NCBI RefSeq assembly: GCF_023898315.1
Contig: NC_064617.1
Coordinates: 711,781,202-711,845,201, forward strand
Direction: 5' to 3'
DNA length: 64,000 nucleotides
DNA from: Schistocerca nitens
Lineage: Eukaryota; Arthropoda; Insecta; Orthoptera; Acrididae
Shown here: piece after piece, positions 52,798 to 63,514 of the stretch
Numbering within the stretch: the first letter of the stretch is position 1
Layout of the letters: every line of letters begins with the position of its first letter
Notes under the pieces: model-generated
Told to the model about the DNA's origin: nothing
Seen by the model: the letters and a program-made list of their open reading frames with translations, nothing else
Databases searched by the model: none
Translations under genes and position numbers: made by a program

Positions 52798-55490
52798 GTT
52801 GTTGTTGTTGTTGTGGTCTTCAGTCCTGAGACTGGTTTGATGCAGCTCTCCATGCTACTCTATCCTGTGCAAGCTTCTTCATCTCCCAGTACCTACTGCA
52901 ACCTACATCCTTCTGAATCTGCTTAGTGTATTGATCTCTTGGTCTCCCTCTACGATTTTTACCCTCCACGCTGCCCTCCAATGCTAAATTTGTGATCCCT
53001 TGATGCCGCAAAACATGTCCTACCAACCGATCCCTTCTTCTAGTCAAGTTGTGCCACAAACTTCTCTTCTCCCCAATCCTATTCAATACCTCCTCATTAG
53101 TTATGTGATCTACCCACCTTATCTTCAGCATTCTTCTGTAGCACCACATTTCGAAAGCTTCTATTCGATTCTTGTCCAAACTGGTTATCGTCCATGTTTC
53201 ACTTCCATACATGGCTACACTCCATACAAATACTTTCAGAAACGACTTCCTGACACCTAAATCTATACTCGATGTTAACAAATTTCTCTTCTTGAGAAAC
53301 GCTTTCCTTGCCATTGCCAGTCTACATTTTATATCCTCTCTACTTCGACCATCATCGGTTATTTTACTCCCTAAATAGCAAAACTCCTTTACTACTTTAA
53401 GTGTCTCATTTCCTAATCTAATTCCCTCAGCATCACCCGACTTAATTTGACTACATTCCATTATCCTCGTTTTGCTTTTGTTGATGTTCATCTTATATCC
53501 TCCTTTCAAGACACTGTCCATTCCGTTCAACTGCTCTTCCAAGTCCTTTGCTGTCTCTGACAGAATTACAATGTCATCGGCGAACCTCAAAGTTTTTACT
53601 TCTTCTCCATGAATTTTAATACCTACTCCGAATTTTTCTTTTGTTTCCTTTACTGCTTGCTCAATATACAGATTGAATAACATCGGGGAGAGGCTACAAC
53701 CCTGTCTCACTCCTTTCCCAACCACTGCTTCCCTTTCATGCCCCTCGACTCTTATAACTGCCATCTGGTTTCTGTACAAATTGTAAATAGCCTTTCGCTC
53801 CCTGTATTTTACCCCTGCCACCTTCAGAATTTGAAAGAGAGTATTCCAGTCAACGTTGTCAAAAGCTTTCTCTAAGTCTACAAATGCTAGAAACGTAGGT
53901 TTGCCTTTTCTTAATCTTTCTTCCAAGATAAGTCGTAAGGTCAGTATTGCCTCACGTGTTCCAACATTTCTACGGAATCCAAACTGATCATCCCCGAGGT
54001 CGGCTTCTACCAGTTTTTCCATTCGTCTGTAAAGAATTCGCGTTAGTATTTTGCAGCTGTGACTTATTAAACTGATAGTTCGGTAATTTTCACATCTGTC
54101 AACACCTGCTTTCTTTGGGATTGGAATTATTATATTCTTCTTGAAGTCTGAGGGTATTTCGCCTGTCTCATACATCTTGCTCACCAGATGGTAGAGTTTT
54201 GTCAGGACTGGCTCTCCCAAGGCTGTCAGTAGTTCTAATGGAATGTTGTCTACTCCCGGGGCCTTGTTTCGACTCAGGTCTTTCAGTGCTCTGTCAAACT
54301 CTTCACGCAGTATCTTATCTCCCATTTCATCTTCATCTACCTCCTCTTCCATTTCCATAATATTTTCCTCAAGTACATCTCCCTTGTATAAACCCTCTAT
54401 ATACTCCTTCCACCTTTCTGCCTTCCCTTCTTTGCTTAGAACTGGGTTTCCATCTGAGCTCTTGATATTCATACAAGTGGTTCTCTTCTCTCCAAAGGTC
54501 TCTTTAATTTTCCTGTAGGCAGTATCTATCTTACCCCTAGTGAGACAAGCCTCTACATCCTTACATTTGTCCTCTAGCCATCCCTGCTTAGCCATTTTGC
54601 ACTTCCTGTCGATTTCATTTTTGAGACGTTTGTATTCCTTTTTGCCTGCTTCATTTACTGCATTTTTATATTTTCTCCTTTCATCAATTAAATTCAATAT
54701 TTCTTCTGTTACCCAAGGATTTCTATTAGCCCTCGTCTTTTTACCTACTTGATCGTCTGCTGCCTTCACCACTTCATCCCTCAGAGCTACCCATTCTTCT
54801 TCTACTGTATTTCTTTCCCCCATTCCTGTCAATTGTTCCCTTATGCTCTCCCTGAAACTCTCTACAACCTCTGGTTCTTTCAGTTTATCCAGATCCCATC
54901 TCCTTAAATTCCCACCTTTTTGCAGTTTCTTCAGTTTCAATCTGCAGTTCATAACCAATAGATTGTGGTCAGAATCCACATCTGCCCCTGGAAATGTCTT
55001 ACAATTTAAAACCTGGTTCCTAAATCTCTGTCTTACCATTATATAATCTATCTGATACCTTTTAGTATCTCCAGGCTTCTTCCATGTATAGAGCCTCCTT
55101 TCATGATTCTTGAACCAAGTGTTAGCTATGATTAAGTTATGCTCTGTGCAAAATTCTACAAGGCGGCTTCCTCTTTCATTCCTTCCCCCCAATCCATATT
55201 CACCTACTATGTTTCCTTCTCTCCCTTTTCCTACTGACGAATTCCAGTCACCCATGACTATTAAATTTTCGTCTCCCTTCACTACCTGAATAATTTCTTT
55301 TATCTCGTCATACATTTCATCTATTTCTTCATCATCTGCAGAGCTAGTTGGCATATAAACTTGTACTACTGTAGTAGGCATGGGCTTTGTGTCTATCTTG
55401 GCCACAATAATGCGTTCACTATGCTGTTTGTAGTAGCTAACCCGCACTCCTATTCTTTTATTCATTATTAAACCTACTCCTGCATTACCC
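52798..55490 (-). mobile_element. RTE/BovB-like LINE, family 1, 5'-truncated but coding
   Basis: The 3' end is a (GTT)n repeat at 52798-52815 followed by the family end GTGGTCTTCAGTCCTGAG. The 5' end falls inside the endonuclease domain at 55490. It lies in the 3' UTR of the Dong-like copy B, so it inserted later. There is no clear flanking duplication; a small target deletion is seen instead. Confidence 0.93.
52820..55490 (-). CDS. RTE endonuclease-reverse transcriptase, N-terminally truncated, otherwise open
   Basis: Open from the truncated 5' end (GNAGVGLIMNKRIGV) to the stop at 52820; counted from the first ATG (55465) it is 881 codons. The AP-type endonuclease lacks roughly its first 90 residues but keeps MGDWN at 71-75, the DYIMVRQRF region and SDH at 165-167. 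A linker follows (KKEYKRLKNEIDRKCKMAKQGW). The RT has NKAPGVDNIPLELL, AFVDLEKAFDNVDW (motif A), GVRQGCSLSPMLFNLYIEQ (motif B) and FADD at 628-631. The C-terminus contains MYGSETWTI and RRDRLVGHVLRHQG. No internal stop or frameshift. The missing N-terminus should abolish the endonuclease while the RT could fold. Confidence 0.92.
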
Positions 55491-55560
55491 GTCTGGTTAA
55501 AAATGGAAAGTGACGCGGACCTTGATCAAGCGTCACTTCCTTTTAACTGTACGGTATATG

Positions 55561-58500
55561 TTATATTGCATTTAGGAACTTTCGGGTAATTGAACATGTA
55601 TCAATAATTACGGATTTCTGTAACTGTATATATAAGTTTGGATGTAGCTGTATTGCATTGATGTACTGGTGGATATTGTGTGGTATGACTCCTGTAGTTG
55701 ATAGTATAATTGGTATAATGTCAACTTTATCCTGATGCCACATGTCTTTGACTTCCTCAGCCAGTTGGATGTATTTTTCAATTTTTTCTCCGGTTTTCTT
55801 TTGTATATTTGTTGTATTGGGTATGGATATTTCGATTAGTTGTGTTAATTTCTTCTTTTTATTGGTGAGTATGATGTCAGGTTTGTTATGTGGTGTTGTT
55901 TTATCTGTTATAATGGTTCTGTTCCAGTATAATTTGTATTCATCATTCTCCAGTACATTTTGTGGTTCATACTTGTATGTGGGAACGTGTTGTTTTATAA
56001 GTTTATGTTGTAAGGCAAGTTGTTGATGTATTATTTTTGCTACATTGTCATGTCTTCTGGGGTATTCTGTATTTGCTAGTATTGTACATCCACTTGTGAT
56101 GTGATCTACCGTTTCTATTTGTTGTTTGCAAAGTCTGCATTTATCTGTTGTGGTATTGGGATCTTTAATAATATGCTTGCTGTAATATCTGGTGTTTATT
56201 GTTTGATCCTGTATTGCAATCATGAATCCTTCCGTCTCACTGTATATATTGCCTTTTCTTAGCCATGTGTTGGATGCGTCTTGATCGATGTGTGGTTGTG
56301 TTAGATGATACGGGTGCTTGCCATGTAGTGTTTTCTTTTTCCAATTTACTTTCTTCGTATCTGTTGATGTTATGTGATCTAAAGGGTTGTAGAAGTGGTT
56401 ATGAAATTGCAGTGGTGTAGCCGATGTATTTATATGAGTGATTGCTTTGTGTATTTTGCTAGTTTCTGCTCGTTCTAGAAAGAATTTTCTTAAATTGTCT
56501 ACCTGTCCATAATGTAGGTCTTTTATGTCGATGAATCCCCTTCCTCCTTCCTTTCTGCTTAATGTGAATCTTTCAGTTGCTGAATGTATGTGATGTATTC
56601 TATATTTGTGGCATTGTGAACGTGTAAGTGTATTGAGTGCTCCTAGGTCTGTGTTACTCCATTTCACTACTCCAAATGAGTAGGTCAATACTGGTATAGC
56701 GTAAGTATTTATAGCTTTTGTCTTGTTTCTTGCTGTCAATTCTGTTTTCAGTATTTTTGTTAGTCTTTGTCTATATTTTTCTTTTAGTTCTTCTTTAATA
56801 TTTGTATTATCTATTCCTATTTTTTGTCTGTATCCTAGATATTTATAGGCATCTGTTTTTTCCATCGCTTCTATGGAGTCACTGTGGTTATTCAATATGT
56901 AATCTTCTTGTTTAGTGTGTTTTCCCTTGACTATACTGTTTTTCTTACATTTGTCTGTTCCAAAAGCCATATTTATATCATTGCTGAATACTTCTGTTAT
57001 CTTTAGTAATTGGTTGAGTTGTTGATTGGTTGCTGCCAGTAGTTTTAGATCATCCATGTATAGCAAATGTGTGATTTTGTGTGGGTATGTTCCAGTAATA
57101 TTATATCCATAATTTGTATTATTTAGCATGTTGGATAGTGGGTTCAGAGCAAGACAGAACCAGAAAGAACTTAATGAGTCTCCTTGGTATATTCCACGCT
57201 TAATCTGTATTGGCTGTGATGTGATATTATTAGAGTTAGTTTGGATATTAAGTGTGGTTTTCCAGTTTTTCATAACTATGTTTAGGAACTGTATCAACTT
57301 AGGATCTACTTTGTATATTTCCAATATCTGTAGTAACCATGAGTGGGGTACACTATCAAAAGCTTTTTGGTAATCAATGTATGCGTAGTGTAGCGACCTT
57401 TGTTTAGTTTTAGCTTGATATGTCACCTCTGCATCTATTATCAGTTGCTCTTTACATCCTCGTGCTCCTTTGCAGCAGCCTTTTTGTTCTTCATTTATAA
57501 TTTTGTTCTGTGTTGTATGTGTCATTAATTTCTGTGTAATGACTGAAGTTAATATTTTGTAGATTGTTGGTAGGCATGTTATGGGGCGATATTTAGCTGG
57601 GTTTGCTGTGTCTGCTTGATCTTTAGGTTTCAGATAGGTTATTCCATGTGTAAGTGTATCAGGGAATTTGTATGGGTCTGCAATGTAACTGTTAAATAAT
57701 TTAGTTAGATGTGAATGTGTTGAGGTGAACTTCTTTAGCCAGAAATTTGCTATTTTATCATTTCCAGGGGCTTTCCAATTGTGCGTAGAATTAATTGCTC
57801 GGGTGACTTCATGTTGTAAAATTATCACTTCAGGCATTTGTGGTATCTTGTATGAGTCTGTTTCTGCTTGTATCCACCATGCATGCCTGTTATGTTGTAC
57901 CGGGTTTGACCATATGTTGCTCCAGAAGTGTTCCATGTCTGTTATGTTTGGTGGCTTGTCTATTTTAATGTGTGTGTTATCTATTGTCTGGTAAAATTTC
58001 TTTTGGTTTGTGTTGAATGTTTGGTTTTGTTTCCTTCTATTTTCACTTTTTTTGTATCTTCTAAGTCGTTTGGCCAATGCTTGTAATTTCTGCTTCTTTT
58101 CATCTAATTGCTCTATTGCTTCTTGTTGTGAGATTTTACCTAACCTTTTTCGTTTTTTGTCTGATATTTCATTTCTTATAAATTGTGTTAGCTGTCCGAT
58201 GTCTTTTCTCAGTTTTTCTATTCTGATCTGTAGCCTGTGTTGCCATGCTGGTTTTGTGGGTTTCTTCTGTGTGTTGGTTGGTTCTGATCTCTGCCTAGTG
58301 TGTATATTTAGTGTAGTGAGTGCTCCTACATAAACCAGTAGTTGTAACTCTTCCATAGTTGTGTATTCATTTATTTTGTTGTGTATGATTGTGTTGATAG
58401 TTTTTATTGTTGTTTCGACTTGTGGGCTATTTGGTGGTCTATGCAAGAATGGTCTAATGTCTGTACTTGTGTCTTTGTATTCTACATATGTCAACTGAAA

Positions 58501-59115
58501 TTTTTCTTCTATATCTAACATGTGTGTCACTTCGTGTTCTATTTGTGCTTGTGCTGGTGGCTGTCTTAAAATTTCATTTTCCTCTGATTGTTTAATTGAT
58601 GCGTGTTGTTCTTTGTTTGTTTGCTCTGGGATGTTTGAGTCCATTACTGTATTTTCTTCTTCTTCTAATTGCACATTATTTTGTTCCAGTATTTGTTGTA
58701 CTTGTTGTTTGATGTTTTCTAATTCTGACTGGGGTATCCTGTTATTTTTTATTATTACACGAATCTGATCAGCTAGACGTTGTTCTGTTAAAAATTTTAA
58801 TTCTGGGTATCTGGTAATAAATGTTGTGTATACTTGTGATCTGTATCCAGTTGTGTTGGTTCCTAGGTTTGTTGCTTGGTAATAACAGAACATGAGGTGT
58901 CGATTAACTTCATCTGACCATCTCATCCTCTGTCTTTGTTTTCCTTCTAGGGTGGTTGCAGGAAGCATATCCTGCAAAACACCTCTATTTGGATTTAAAT
59001 CATTTTCCAGTTGGCTAGCAGTGTCATTACCATTGTGGGCGGGCATACGGTTCAAGCGCCGTCCCCGACCATGACGGCGCTTGTCCGAGGCTTCTTTAGT
59101 TCTGTCCTGAACCAA
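55561..59115 (-). CDS. R4/Dong-like retrotransposon protein, intact (1184 aa)
   Basis: Single ORF of a site-preferring non-LTR retrotransposon. The basic N-terminus and a SANT/Myb-like RMRWSDEVNRHLMFCYYQ stretch (residues ~63-80) may bind DNA. RT region: KAPGNDKI at 448, YRPITCLPTIYKIL, AYIDYQKAFD at 578-587, GIYQGDSLSSFWFCLALNPLS, and active site YMDD at 686-689 (rather than the FADD common in LINEs). C-terminus: CCHC zinc motif CRLCKQQIETVDHITSGC from ~993 and the restriction-enzyme-like endonuclease with KPDIIL (~1078) and LIEISIP. This order (RT, CCHC, PD-(D/E)xK) defines the R2/R4/Dong group. All hallmark residues are present and uninterrupted, so it is potentially active. I take the first ATG, 59115. 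The frame is not interrupted by the nested RTE, which lies beyond its stop. Confidence 0.93.
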   Translation of the reverse strand: MVQDRTKEASDKRRHGRGRRLNRMPAHNGNDTASQLENDLNPNRGVLQDMLPATTLEGKQRQRMRWSDEVNRHLMFCYYQATNLGTNTTGYRSQVYTTFITRYPELKFLTEQRLADQIRVIIKNNRIPQSELENIKQQVQQILEQNNVQLEEEENTVMDSNIPEQTNKEQHASIKQSEENEILRQPPAQAQIEHEVTHMLDIEEKFQLTYVEYKDTSTDIRPFLHRPPNSPQVETTIKTINTIIHNKINEYTTMEELQLLVYVGALTTLNIHTRQRSEPTNTQKKPTKPAWQHRLQIRIEKLRKDIGQLTQFIRNEISDKKRKRLGKISQQEAIEQLDEKKQKLQALAKRLRRYKKSENRRKQNQTFNTNQKKFYQTIDNTHIKIDKPPNITDMEHFWSNIWSNPVQHNRHAWWIQAETDSYKIPQMPEVIILQHEVTRAINSTHNWKAPGNDKIANFWLKKFTSTHSHLTKLFNSYIADPYKFPDTLTHGITYLKPKDQADTANPAKYRPITCLPTIYKILTSVITQKLMTHTTQNKIINEEQKGCCKGARGCKEQLIIDAEVTYQAKTKQRSLHYAYIDYQKAFDSVPHSWLLQILEIYKVDPKLIQFLNIVMKNWKTTLNIQTNSNNITSQPIQIKRGIYQGDSLSSFWFCLALNPLSNMLNNTNYGYNITGTYPHKITHLLYMDDLKLLAATNQQLNQLLKITEVFSNDINMAFGTDKCKKNSIVKGKHTKQEDYILNNHSDSIEAMEKTDAYKYLGYRQKIGIDNTNIKEELKEKYRQRLTKILKTELTARNKTKAINTYAIPVLTYSFGVVKWSNTDLGALNTLTRSQCHKYRIHHIHSATERFTLSRKEGGRGFIDIKDLHYGQVDNLRKFFLERAETSKIHKAITHINTSATPLQFHNHFYNPLDHITSTDTKKVNWKKKTLHGKHPYHLTQPHIDQDASNTWLRKGNIYSETEGFMIAIQDQTINTRYYSKHIIKDPNTTTDKCRLCKQQIETVDHITSGCTILANTEYPRRHDNVAKIIHQQLALQHKLIKQHVPTYKYEPQNVLENDEYKLYWNRTIITDKTTPHNKPDIILTNKKKKLTQLIEISIPNTTNIQKKTGEKIEKYIQLAEEVKDMWHQDKVDIIPIILSTTGVIPHNIHQYINAIQLHPNLYIQLQKSVIIDTCSITRKFLNAI

Positions 59116-59163
59116 GTAATCACACTAAAAGGGGGGTTAGCCCTATTAGTGGTTTGTTCTTTT

Positions 59164-59220
59164 CGTCGCCTTTTACGACTGGCAGAACATACCGGAGGCC
59201 TATTCTTTTCCCGGGCCTCC
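59164..59220 (-). promoter_or_regulatory. Structured 5' leader of the Dong-like element
   Basis: On the minus strand the element begins with GGAGGCC (59220-59214), a 13-base loop and GGCCTCC (59200-59194), a perfect 7-bp stem, followed by GTCG...CGAC (59179-59165). R2-type elements process their 5' ends with HDV-like ribozymes. Whether this leader folds that way cannot be decided by eye. Confidence 0.4.
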
Positions 59221-59226
59221 ACGGGG

Positions 59227-59268
<42 letters not shown>
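59227..59268 (+). repeat. TTA microsatellite at the Dong 5' junction
   Basis: About 14 TTA units directly abutting the 5' end of copy B. Together with the TTA at 52768-52780 and 51277-51294 this marks the target used by both copies. Confidence 0.92.
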
Positions 59269-59270
<2 letters not shown>

Positions 59271-59971
59271 CAGGTCAGCTGTAGCATCCAATTTGCTGAC
59301 GATTTTGCAACTATTTGCTGACTGAAGGCCAAATATGTACTACGCTAATTGAAGATGGGTGAAACCTCGGAACGCGTATTAACTTAAATAAAAATACAAA
59401 AAAAATAGTGCTGCTTGAGTTTTATGAATGGAGAAGCGGTATATATTTGAACGTAGATAGTTCTGGGGTTTCTTATTTGGGGTGTTTCGTAAATACCCTC
59501 TTTTCATTAAAGATTTGGCAATAGCTCGTTGCTATACTCATTTTAGATTTTTAGCCTCAAAATTGAGGAGACTTATCCTACAAGATCGAAGTTGCCTATG
59601 TATCTTACATGAAAGAGAAAAATGTGAAACACTGTTAATTGAAGTCACGTTTAATAAAACACTGTGATTAGAAATACTGTGCAGATAGTAGCGCAATTAC
59701 TTCGAATCTAACCCATTTAGGTTCTTGTGTATCAGCCCCACCGCTTCGTAACTTCAGCTATCTGGCAAAGCGCGAACTCCTCGTGAGCAAACTCATAGAT
59801 TCAGCCAGCCATAGCCTGTCTCCTACGGTGCCTACTTAGTTATACTAAAGCGATATACTAACTACTAATGTAGATAAGATATATTATTATTGTTTTAATA
59901 ATACACTTTAAATATTTTATTGTTATTTTTAAAAGCAGATGCATATTAAAAGTTTGAGTGACTGCAATTAA
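59269..59971. other. No gene recognised
   Basis: AT-rich flank between the Dong-like element and the third Tc1-like copy. Short frames only. Confidence 0.45.
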
Positions 59972-60217
59972 TACACTCCTGGAAATGGAAAAAAGAACAC
60001 ATTGACACCGGTGTGTCAGACCCACCATACTTGCTCCGGACACTGCGAGAGGGCTGTACAAGCAATGATCACACGCACGGCACAGCGGACACACCAGGAA
60101 CCGCGGTGTTGGCCGTCGAATGGCGCTAGCTGCGCAGCATTTGTGCACCGCCGCCGTCAGTGTCAGCCAGTTTGCCGTGGCATACGGAGCTCCATCGCAG
60201 TCTTTAACACTGGTAGC

Positions 60218-61240
60218 ATGCCGCGACAGCGTGGACGTGAACCGTATGTGCAGTTGACGGACTTTGGGCGAGGGCGTATAGAGGGCATGCGGGAGGCCGG
60301 GTGGACGTACCGCCGAATTGCTCAACACGTGGGGCGTGAGGTCTCCACAGTACATCGATGTTGTCGCCAGTGGTCGGCGGAAGGTGCACGTGCTCGTCGA
60401 CCTGGGACCGGACCGCAGCGACGCACGGATGCACGCCAAGACCGTAGGATCCTACGCAGTGCCGTAGGGGACCGCACCGCCACTTCCCAGCAAATTAGGG
60501 ACACTGTTGCTCCTGGGGTATCGGCGAGGACCATTCGCAACCGTCTCCATGAAGCTGGGCTACGGTCCCGCACACCGTTAGGCCGTCTTCCGCTCACGCC
60601 CCAACATCGTGCAGCCCGCCTCCAGTGGTGTCGCGACAGCCGTGAATGGAGGGACGAATGGAGACGTGTCGTCTTCAGCGATGAGAGTCGCTTCTGCCTT
60701 GGTGCCAATGATGGTCGTATGCGTGTTTGGCGCCTTGCAGGTGAGCGCCAGAATCAGGACTGCATACGACCGAGGCACACAGGGCCAACACCCGGCATCA
60801 TGGTGTGGGGAGCTATCTCCTACACTGGCCGTACACCACTGGTGATCGTCGAGGGGACACTGAATAGTGCACGGTACATCCAAACCGTCATCGAACCCAT
60901 CGTTCTACCATTCCTAGACCGGCAAGGGAACTTGCTGTTCCAACAGGACAATGCACGTCCGCATGTATCCCGTGCCATCCAACGTGCTCTAGAAGGTGTA
61001 AGTCAACTACCCTGGCCAGCAAGATCTCCGGATCTGTCCCCCATTGAGCATGTTTGGGACTGGATGAAGCGTCGTCTCACGCGGTCTGCACGTCTAGCAC
61101 GAACGCTGGTCCAACTGAGGCGCCAGGTGGAAATGGCATGGCAAGCCGTTCCACAGGACTACATCCAGCATCTCTACGATCGTCTCCATGGGAGAATAGC
61201 AGCCTGCATTGCTGCGAAAGGTGGATATACACTGTACTAG
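60218..61240 (+). CDS. Tc1-family transposase, intact (340 aa), copy 3
   Basis: Complete frame from MPRQRGREPYVQL (ATG 60218) to the stop at 61238-61240, with the triad D155, D244, E277 conserved. By eye it differs from copy 1 at about nine residues: DFERG to DFGRG and RIVGM to RIEGM near the first helix-turn-helix, HRCY to HRCC, CRDRREW to CRDSREW, WRRAGERHNQ to WRLAGERQNQ, RATQRAIEG to RAIQRALEG and ARPARTL to ARLARTL. None truncates it. The three copies share some changes pairwise, as expected for independent insertions from a common recent source. Confidence 0.95.
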   Translation: MPRQRGREPYVQLTDFGRGRIEGMREAGWTYRRIAQHVGREVSTVHRCCRQWSAEGARARRPGTGPQRRTDARQDRRILRSAVGDRTATSQQIRDTVAPGVSARTIRNRLHEAGLRSRTPLGRLPLTPQHRAARLQWCRDSREWRDEWRRVVFSDESRFCLGANDGRMRVWRLAGERQNQDCIRPRHTGPTPGIMVWGAISYTGRTPLVIVEGTLNSARYIQTVIEPIVLPFLDRQGNLLFQQDNARPHVSRAIQRALEGVSQLPWPARSPDLSPIEHVWDWMKRRLTRSARLARTLVQLRRQVEMAWQAVPQDYIQHLYDRLHGRIAACIAAKGGYTLY

Positions 61241-61332
61241 TGCCGACATTGTGCATGCTCTGTTGCCTGTGTCTATGTGCCTGTGGTTCTGTCAGTGTGA
61301 TCATGTGATGTATCTGACCCCAGGAATGTGTC

Positions 61333-61338
61333 AATAAA
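61333..61338 (+). terminator. AATAAA polyadenylation signal of Tc1-like copy 3
   Basis: Conserved position, 93 bases after the transposase stop. Confidence 0.6.
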
Positions 61339-61397
61339 GTTTCCCCTTCCTGGGACAATGAATTCAAGGTGTTCTTATTTCAATTTCCAGGAGTGTA

Positions 61398-61704
61398 TAT
61401 CCGAGGGTTGGCGGGTGGGGGAAAGTAATAGAAGGTGACAGTAAAAACCTGTTACCGCCGCCTCCAACCCCCCCCCCCCCCACTCCCCTCATAATCAATC
61501 CTCGATCAGCTTCTGACAGGATTGTATGGAAGTGACTTACCTTCCTTGTTGCTGTCCACTGTTAAATTGTTGGGTGCATAACCACTATTAAAATCTGTTG
61601 ATATCTACTATAGTAGACGTATAGCCTATCGCAAACACTTCGTTGCCCGCGGAATTTTGACTCAGCCATCCGTGTACACACATTCCATCAAGGGATATGA
61701 CCGA
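61398..61704. other. No gene; contains a C run
   Basis: A run of about 13 C residues lies near 61470-61482. Nothing coding. Confidence 0.5.
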
Positions 61705-61925
61705 GCGAGGCGGCGCAGTGGTTAGTACACTGGAGTCGCATTCGGGAGGACGACGGTTCAAACCGGCGTTCGGCCATCCTGATTTAGATTTTCCGTGATT
61801 TCCCTAAATCGCTTCAGGCAAATTCCGGGATGGTTTCTTTAAAGGGCACGGCCGGTTTCCTTCCCCATCCTTCCCTCATCCGATGGGAGCGATAACCTCG
61901 CTGTTCGGTCCCCTTCCCCAGTCAA
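61705..61925 (+). mobile_element. tRNA-derived SINE, type E, full-length
   Basis: Head ACCGAGCGAGGCGGCGCAG with A-box-like GGCGCAGTGGTTAG and B box GGTTCAAACC (61754-61763). The body CATCCTGATTTAGATTTTC, GATTTCCCTAAATCGC, AAAGGGCACGGCCGG continues to 61925. The tRNA-like part does not close an acceptor stem. A truncated copy is at 49079-49262. Confidence 0.9.
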
Positions 61926-63514
61926 TCAACCAGGCAAGCAACCACTAAGAAATAAATTCTTGACGATACTCACTTATTCAAAAGAAGCTGCAACATTCAT
62001 TCATTGAACACTAGACGGAAAAAACTGCTTAAGAATTATATAGAAAGGCTTGCGCTTTTCAGTAGGACCCATTTTCTGTAGAATACAGAAAAAAAATGAG
62101 TGATAAGCCCGAAGCCCACAAATTGTAGATGAAAGGTTTCCCTGTTCCACTCTCCTTCCGTTCTGTACAAGAGTTCCCCGCAGTAGTTCCAGCTTTTGTC
62201 TGTAATGTGTTATTAATTCGTATATTCTTTAACTATTTCTTTTCGTGTTTTGTTAGTTCTTCTGTTTATAAATTTTGTAAACAGCTTTCTGTAAACATTG
62301 ACGTGTTCCATAAGCATGCAGCTTGAGCTAGCATGGCCATACGGAACGCGATAAATAAACCTGAACCTGGTGGGGCCCCTTGACAAACGGCACGTGAATA
62401 GCTCAGAGCGAGCGTGACACTCCCTCCCCCACCCCTCTCCCTCCACACTTCTTTTTTCCTTACTGACCTCTCTTTCCCCAACAAAGGAACTATATTAAAT
62501 CCAGTTGCACATGAGCGTATTGCGGTGCCGAAAGGGGAAGAATGTTGCTGGTTTACACGAAATTTCAATTTTGAGACTCATTTTAGTTGGCATAAGGTTG
62601 GTACTTCGTTACGGAACCACAAGTAAGCACATTCGCTGCCAGACGCAACGACGAATGAGAGACTTCGGCGTAGACACACCTCAAGAGTTCCATATATCAC
62701 CGCTCCAACATGCTTGCTTACGTCACAGCGGAATGTCGCTTATGAGGGACCTTACGAACTTCCCCTCACCAATTTGATTCATAATGACAGGCTGTGTACT
62801 GCGCGACTAGGACTGCACCACATACAAACAAGAAAACACAACTCTCAACTGCTTTCGAGAAAATCGAATTCGAAAATTTTAGGCGTACTAATGTACTTTG
62901 TATGGTCGCTGGTTTTCAACGAATTTGCAAAAGAGAAAGTAAGCACTTAGTTTCATGAGCGCTAGTTTTCTGGATATAATGTCTCTGCTGGTACATTTTT
63001 TTCATTCCCACATAATTCTAACAACAGATTTGTATGGTACGCCCCGAAATTATGCGATGATCGAAAACCGTTTATGAATGTAAAACGAGTTTGTTTTGCA
63101 ATATACACACTGAGAAAACCAAGCGCATGCTAAAATTCCGAAGATGGCTTTGAACACTACAATGCTTTACTACGCACTGTTCTGTTTGAGATGGTAAGCC
63201 ATTGCTTTACTCTGACCTTCGAACTGACTTACCCAGCCGGTTACAGCGGAACCTACAGTTTAACTTGGATTCCGAAGCACAGCTGTCTATGTAGCAATAA
63301 CTATTGTTTTCTATGTTTCCACTATCAGTATTATCCTGATTCACGCAGTGCTCCATAGGTTACAAACTATACTTGTTACAATTGTAGATATAATAATTTA
63401 AATAACATGACTGAACTGATTTGATTGCAATTCTTCTGTATTCTTTTTTATTTCCAGTCTTCTTACGAAGTAAATTTTCGCCATTTTTCAGGATAAAGAT
63501 TACGAAAGTTGTAG
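61926..63514. other. No gene recognised
   Basis: Short frames only, no transposon ends recognised; moderately AT-rich. Confidence 0.4.

Larger units (their letters stand above)
52781..59225 (-). mobile_element. R4/Dong-like LINE, copy B, full-length, with nested RTE
   Basis: The 3' end is TTTCTTTACTTTCTCAGAC at 52781-52797, next to TTA repeats (52768-52780). The element is interrupted by the RTE (52798-55490), resumes at 55491 (GTCTGGTTAAAAATGG) and reaches its 5' end at about 59225, directly joined to a 42-bp TTA repeat. Copy A has about nine extra bases at the interruption point, so the RTE insertion removed a few bases of the Dong 3' UTR. Confidence 0.93.
59974..61395 (+). mobile_element. 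Intact Tc1-like DNA transposon, copy 3 (1422 bp)
   Basis: Same termini and length as copies 1 and 2, flanked by TA at 59972-59973 and 61396-61397. Confidence 0.95.

Noticed and set aside
54243-55046. Plus-strand Ser/Leu-rich frames over the RTE ORF (similar ones over 57128-58768)
   Set aside because: Antisense shadows of lysine/glutamate-rich LINE ORFs.
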